From JBFLYN01 sp040756655 (GTDB lineage Bacteria; Bacillota; Sulfobacillia; UBA8153): a DNA stretch of 16,687 nt. The position numbers and the translations under genes were made by a program. The notes under the pieces were generated by a model. The model was given only the letters and a program-made list of their open reading frames with translations, searched no databases and had not been told where the DNA came from. The stretch's first letter is position 1. Every line of letters starts with the position of its first letter. The DNA lies in the NCBI GenBank assembly GCA_040756655.1, contig JBFLYN010000052.1:1-16687 (forward strand), read 5' to 3'. Shown piece by piece: positions 14,293 through 16,687 of this stretch.

Positions 14293-14817
14293 TCATTTTC
14301 CTTTGCGTGACTGGAACACTCCCCCGTGAATGTTGCGAGTCTCCAGGACGGTGAAGAACGCTCCTGGGTCATGTTCTTCGATGCAGCGGTGTAATTTCGC
14401 CAGGGCCTTGCGCTCAACGGTGACCAGAAGTATCTTCCTTGGACCTTCACGACCTTGTCCTTGAAGCACGGTAACTCCAAAACCCTGCCCCCGCAAGATC
14501 TCGTCCAGGTTGACATCGTGTCGCCTGCATATGATCTGCGTGGTCATGTACCCCAGAGCCAGTCTCTCCTCAATAATGCTGCCCAAGATGTTGCCGGTGG
14601 CAAATCCCAAGGCATAGGCCAGCACCTTGACGGGATTGTCCAGGTCACGCACTACCATGGACAGGGCGCCCAGGAATATGGTCACCTCGAAAAATCCAAT
14701 GGCAGCCGCCTGGAAGCGACGTCCCCTCACAACCATCAACACTCTGAGTGTTCCCAAAGTCACGTCTGCCACGCGTGCTGCAAAAATTATGAAATACCCA
14801 AAGAAAACCTCCATCAT
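14293..14817 (-). CDS. DUF5698/DUF2179 (UPF0316, YebE-like) membrane protein
   Basis: A 174 aa protein of the UPF0316 family. The N-terminal ~85 residues hold three hydrophobic segments (MEVFFGYFIIFAARVADV, FQAAAIGFFEVTIFLGAL, VKVLAYALGFATGNILGSI) with the family pattern ADVTLGTLRVL and YALGFATGN. The C-terminal half is a soluble DUF2179-type domain (VNLDEILRGQGFGVTVLQGQG to the end). Function is unknown. The frame can be extended to 14865, but the region before 14817 overlaps the marR terminator, and GGGGCGGTG stands shortly before ATG 14817; a second ATG follows immediately. It is 18 nt before rph, so it is probably cotranscribed with it. A weak promoter-like TTGAGG, 17 nt, TACACT lies across the terminator. 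Confidence 0.88.
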   Translation of the reverse strand: MMEVFFGYFIIFAARVADVTLGTLRVLMVVRGRRFQAAAIGFFEVTIFLGALSMVVRDLDNPVKVLAYALGFATGNILGSIIEERLALGYMTTQIICRRHDVNLDEILRGQGFGVTVLQGQGREGPRKILLVTVERKALAKLHRCIEEHDPGAFFTVLETRNIHGGVFQSRKGK

Positions 14818-14844
14818 GATTGCACCGCCCCGCACCAGTGTAGA

Positions 14845-14871
14845 GAAAAAATACGGGCCCCTCAAGGGACC
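14845..14871 (-). terminator. Terminator after the MarR gene
   Basis: On the minus strand a 6-bp stem GGTCCC / GGGGCC (one G-T pair) with loop TTGA is followed by CGTATTTTTT. Confidence 0.72.
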
Positions 14872-14897
14872 ACCATGGAATACAGGCCAGGCTTAGG

Positions 14898-15350
14898 CTA
14901 TTGTACTGCCTCAGCCGTCATCAAGGCATGGATCTGACCTAGAGCACTAATGAGTTTCTGCTTGTCTTCGTCGGCCATCTTCTCCAGAATAGCCCGCAGG
15001 TACCGGCGTCGCGCCTGCATAACCTGCTGGATAACGCCGGCTCCTTCATCAGTGATGCGAAGGCGTATGACCCGGCGATCGGCAGTATCTCGTTGCCTTA
15101 CGATGAGGCCGTTCCGTTCCATCCTATCGATAAGATCAGTGGCGGTGCTGCAGGCCAGGTACATCTTCTGGCAGAGTTCGCCCATGGTAATATCGCCGCT
15201 TTCTTGCAGGTGAACCAATGCGTTGAACTGGGGAGGCGTAATATCAAAATTCGTCAATATATCTCGCCCGCGCTTTTTGACGATGAAGGCCACTACCCTG
15301 AGCAACCTTTCGATGTCCACCACGTATTCGTCGAAGACTACCGACTCCAC
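14898..15350 (-). CDS. MarR family transcriptional regulator
   Basis: A 150 aa winged-helix DNA-binding protein that should act as a homodimer. Typical layout: N-terminal dimerisation helix (VVDIERLLRVVAFIVKKRG), helix-turn-helix ITPPQFNALVHLQESGDITMGELCQKMYLACSTATDLIDRMERNG (residues ~37-81), the wing RQRDTADRRVIRLRITDEG with the near-invariant DxRxxxxxLT-like element, and a C-terminal dimerisation helix. No ligand-specific feature is recognisable. The start is GTG at 15350 with GGAGG 6 nt upstream. It has its own promoter and a terminator. The palindrome beside its -10 suggests autorepression. The neighbouring UPF0316 gene is a possible but unproved target. Confidence 0.92.
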   Translation of the reverse strand: MESVVFDEYVVDIERLLRVVAFIVKKRGRDILTNFDITPPQFNALVHLQESGDITMGELCQKMYLACSTATDLIDRMERNGLIVRQRDTADRRVIRLRITDEGAGVIQQVMQARRRYLRAILEKMADEDKQKLISALGQIHALMTAEAVQ

Positions 15351-15375
15351 ACTCTCCCTCCCCGCTGATAAATTT

Positions 15376-15414
15376 CGTTAGCCTAATGTTACCAACCCAG
15401 GGTACCGGTGTCAA
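15376..15414 (-). promoter_or_regulatory. marR promoter with adjacent palindrome
   Basis: On the minus strand TTGACA (15409-15414), a 17-nt spacer and TAACAT (15386-15391). The palindrome TTAG-G-CTAA (15379-15387) overlaps the end of the -10 and the start region, the usual place for a MarR autoregulatory site. TAAC also occurs twice in this segment as a direct repeat. Confidence 0.6.
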
Positions 15415-15444
15415 GCAAACGCCCGGACACGCCGGGCATATGAT

Positions 15445-15796
15445 TGGTGGAGGCGGAGGGAATTGCACCCTCGTCCGAAGGCACACCAGCGGCAGCTTCT
15501 ACAGGCTTAGCCCCTGTTTGCTTATTCGCGCGATCGTGACCCCAAGGGGCAGGGCCAAGACCTCGCTAGCCCGTGCATTTCCCGCCTGCCGCTTCCGGGC
15601 GTTGCGGCGCGGTATCCTGCATTAGTGACGCCCTGTTCCCGTCCCGCAGGAAGGGACCGGCAGGACGTAGCAGCATTAAGCTGCTGCTAGTGCGTAGTTG
15701 TTCTTGGCAGTTATCTTGTTCCGCGGATTATCGAGCAGCGGAAGCTCGACCTGCTACTAACGCCCATGCTACCCCCGTCGAACCTTATTCGCCCCC
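15445..15796 (-). ncRNA. ssrA: Transfer-messenger RNA (tmRNA)
   Basis: A 352-nt tmRNA that rescues stalled ribosomes with SmpB. The 5' end GGGGGCGAATAAGGTTCGACGG and the 3' end, with a T-arm-like GAGGGTGCAATTCCCTC, CGCCTCC A and encoded CCA, form the tRNA-like part; acceptor GGGGGCG pairs with CGCCTCC. The T-loop-like sequence is TGCAATT rather than the common TTCGACT/TTCAATT. The tag reading frame lies at 15676-15708 and several GC-rich stems consistent with pseudoknots follow it. It starts 33 nt after the smpB stop; no clear promoter fits this gap, so it may be made from the smpB transcript and trimmed by RNase P, though TATAGT at 15820-15825 could serve as a -10. Confidence 0.96.
15676..15708 (-). 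other. tmRNA proteolysis-tag reading frame (AKNNYALAAA)
   Basis: GCC resume codon followed by codons for KNNYALAAA and a TAA stop. The Ala-Leu-Ala-Ala-Ala end is the degron recognised by ClpX of this window. The preceding ATAACT is the usual context before the resume codon. Confidence 0.93.
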
Positions 15797-15829
15797 AATC
15801 TTCAATTGTCAAGGAGGATACTATATTAT

Positions 15830-16309
15830 TCAGTAACTGCGTCGCCGTTCACTCATGCCGCGGTCGATCTCCCGCTCACGGTCGCGCTTGGCGATGGCTT
15901 CGCGCTTGTCGTAGAGCCTCTTGCCTTTGGCCACTGCCAGCTCCACCTTGGCCAGCCCGCGCCGGAAATAGAGCTTTAGAGGCACAAGCGTGTAACCACG
16001 CTCCACAACTCGTCCAGATATCTTAGCTATTTCCTGGCGATGCAGCAACAGTTTGCGCGGCCTCAACGGGTCGTGGTTGAACTGGCTGGCCGGGTCATAG
16101 GGACTGATGTGCATATTATATAGGATCACCTCGCCGCCTTCAATGGATGCGTAGGCGTCGGCAAGGTTGGCTCTCCCCTGCCTGATGGATTTTACTTCCG
16201 TCCCCATCAAGGCAATGCCCGCTTCGATCACGTCTTCGATGAAGTACTCGTAGCGGGCGCGGCGGTTTTCCGTTACCGTCTTGACCCCGGCAGTCACCTG
16301 GTTCACCAC
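15830..16309 (-). CDS. smpB: SsrA-binding protein SmpB
   Basis: A ~159 aa OB-fold RNA-binding protein that delivers tmRNA to stalled ribosomes. Signature segments: ENRRARYEYFIEDVIEAGIALMGTEVKSIRQG, LYNMHISPYDPASQFNHDP, RKLLLHRQEI, GYTLVPLKLYF, AKVELAVAKGKRLYDKREAIAKRD, and a basic C-terminal tail (ERRRSY) that inserts in the mRNA channel. The start is uncertain: GTG codons at 16318, 16309 and 16306 are all in frame and there is no ATG; AGGTG lies about 6 nt before the GTG at 16309, which I chose. It precedes ssrA by 33 nt. A TATACT (16330-16335) may be the -10 of its promoter. Confidence 0.95.
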   Translation of the reverse strand: MVNQVTAGVKTVTENRRARYEYFIEDVIEAGIALMGTEVKSIRQGRANLADAYASIEGGEVILYNMHISPYDPASQFNHDPLRPRKLLLHRQEIAKISGRVVERGYTLVPLKLYFRRGLAKVELAVAKGKRLYDKREAIAKRDREREIDRGMSERRRSY

Positions 16310-16329
16310 TCTACACACCTGCTAACTTA

Positions 16330-16358
16330 AGTATACTACATTTTCGCGCCATAGACCA
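16330..16358 (-). promoter_or_regulatory. Possible smpB promoter
   Basis: On the minus strand TATACT (16330-16335) with a poor -35, TGGTCT (16353-16358), at 17 nt spacing. The -10 is good, the -35 only 3/6. Confidence 0.4.
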
Positions 16359-16496
16359 GCCTTGTTTCCATATCTATCCACCACGATTCCCACGTTTGAG
16401 CTTGGGCCTGGCTGGTGGCGGCGTAAGCCCTTTAGCGCCCCGGTGTTTTCCCGTGCTTTGTGGCGACCACCGTTCTCCTTTTGTGGACCAATGTCT

Positions 16497-16687
16497 CTAG
16501 ACTGGACATATCCACTGGCCAACCGAGAGCGGCATTTCATCCATCCTGTGTCCGCTCACATGGCAGGTCTTGCTACTGGCAAACCAGCCATCCGCTTCCA
16601 CCAGCTTGCTGCCGTACCAGGTTGTTTTGTAGGCCAGTTGCCGCTTCATCTCTGACCAGGATGGGTCTTGGACATACCGCGCCCAAT
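16497..16687 (-). pseudogene. IS200/IS605-family TnpB (OrfB) C-terminal remnant
   Basis: Reading the minus strand from the right edge in one frame gives ARYVQDPSWSEMKRQLAYK, TTWYGSKLVEADGWFASSKT, CHVSGHRMDEMPLSVGQW and ICPV, then TAG (16497-16499). This is the end of the RuvC-like/zinc-ribbon part of TnpB (usual form: SWxxFxxxLEYKxxWYGxxLVxVDxxxPSSKTCSxCGHxxxxLPLSxRxWxCPxCGxxHDRDxNAA). The second zinc-ribbon Cys is lost (CHVSG instead of CSxCG). The frame stops right after the third Cys, so the last Cys, the final catalytic Asp of HDRDxNAA and the tail are missing or out of frame. The rest of the element lies beyond the window. TnpB proteins are RNA-guided nucleases of transposons; this copy should be inactive. 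From 16319 to 16496 I see no gene apart from a possible decayed tail in another frame. Confidence 0.8.

Noticed and set aside
15797..15829. TTGACA just before ssrA as its promoter
   Set aside because: It lies about 10 nt from the mature tmRNA 5' end, so its -10 would fall inside the RNA and no suitable hexamer is there.
15386..15836. Several plus-strand open frames across the tmRNA
   Set aside because: This DNA is ssrA on the minus strand; the frames result from its high GC content.
16322..16540. Minus-strand 72-codon frame upstream of smpB
   Set aside because: It starts inside the TnpB remnant in a different frame. Its end could be a frameshifted TnpB tail but I cannot support it as a gene.
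16362..16655. Plus-strand open frame of 97 codons at the right edge
   Set aside because: It is antisense to the TnpB remnant, whose motifs on the minus strand are clear.

Overview
The window looks like a chromosomal piece of a moderately GC-rich Gram-positive anaerobe of the Clostridia type (Peptococcaceae/Thermoanaerobacterales-like). This is inferred from the gene order tig-clpP-clpX-lonB-lonA, the presence of the Firmicutes-type membrane-anchored LonB, strong AGGAGG-type ribosome binding sites, frequent GTG and TTG starts, and the smpB-ssrA arrangement. No species is named because nothing in the sequence fixes it. Every gene I can support lies on the minus strand, so the biological order runs from right to left.

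Right edge to middle (16687 to 12428): a decayed C-terminal piece of an IS200/IS605 TnpB protein, then smpB followed by ssrA (tmRNA; tag AKNNYALAAA), the two parts of trans-translation. A MarR-type regulator with its own promoter and a palindrome beside the -10 comes next and ends in a terminator. Then follows a tight operon: a DUF5698/DUF2179 membrane protein, rph (RNase PH), rdgB (XTP/dITP pyrophosphatase, overlapping rph by 53 nt) and a YfcE-type phosphodiesterase.

Middle (12435 to 11458): nine tRNA genes in the order Pro(TGG), Gly(TCC), Arg(TCT), His(GTG), Arg(TCG), Gln(TTG), Lys(TTT), Leu(TAG), Gly(GCC). Three sigma-A-like promoters drive the array and one T-rich terminator closes it.

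Middle to left (11454 to 3729): the protein folding and degradation block. Trigger factor and ClpP overlap by four bases (TTGA). ClpX follows, then a terminator-like hairpin, LonB, a conspicuous inverted repeat, LonA and a strong terminator. Directly after that terminator is a ~450 nt gene-free stretch that resembles a shortened, ORF-less group II intron.

Left (3235 to 1): a Ddl-like ATP-grasp ligase with its own near-consensus promoter, a terminator, a GNAT acetyltransferase, a D-2-hydroxyacid (glyoxylate/hydroxypyruvate-type) dehydrogenase, and at the edge a broken transposon gene. That gene joins a DruA-like DUF4338 N-terminus to an ISAs1 transposase core and carries an in-frame TGA.

The core of the window is a conserved protein quality-control neighbourhood: nascent-chain folding, three energy-dependent proteases and ribosome rescue, within about 12.5 kb. 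I do not see a clearly new system. The less expected items are the three mobile-element relics, the group II-like remnant beside the lonA terminator, the TTGA coupling of tig to clpP, and the layered promoters of the tRNA array.
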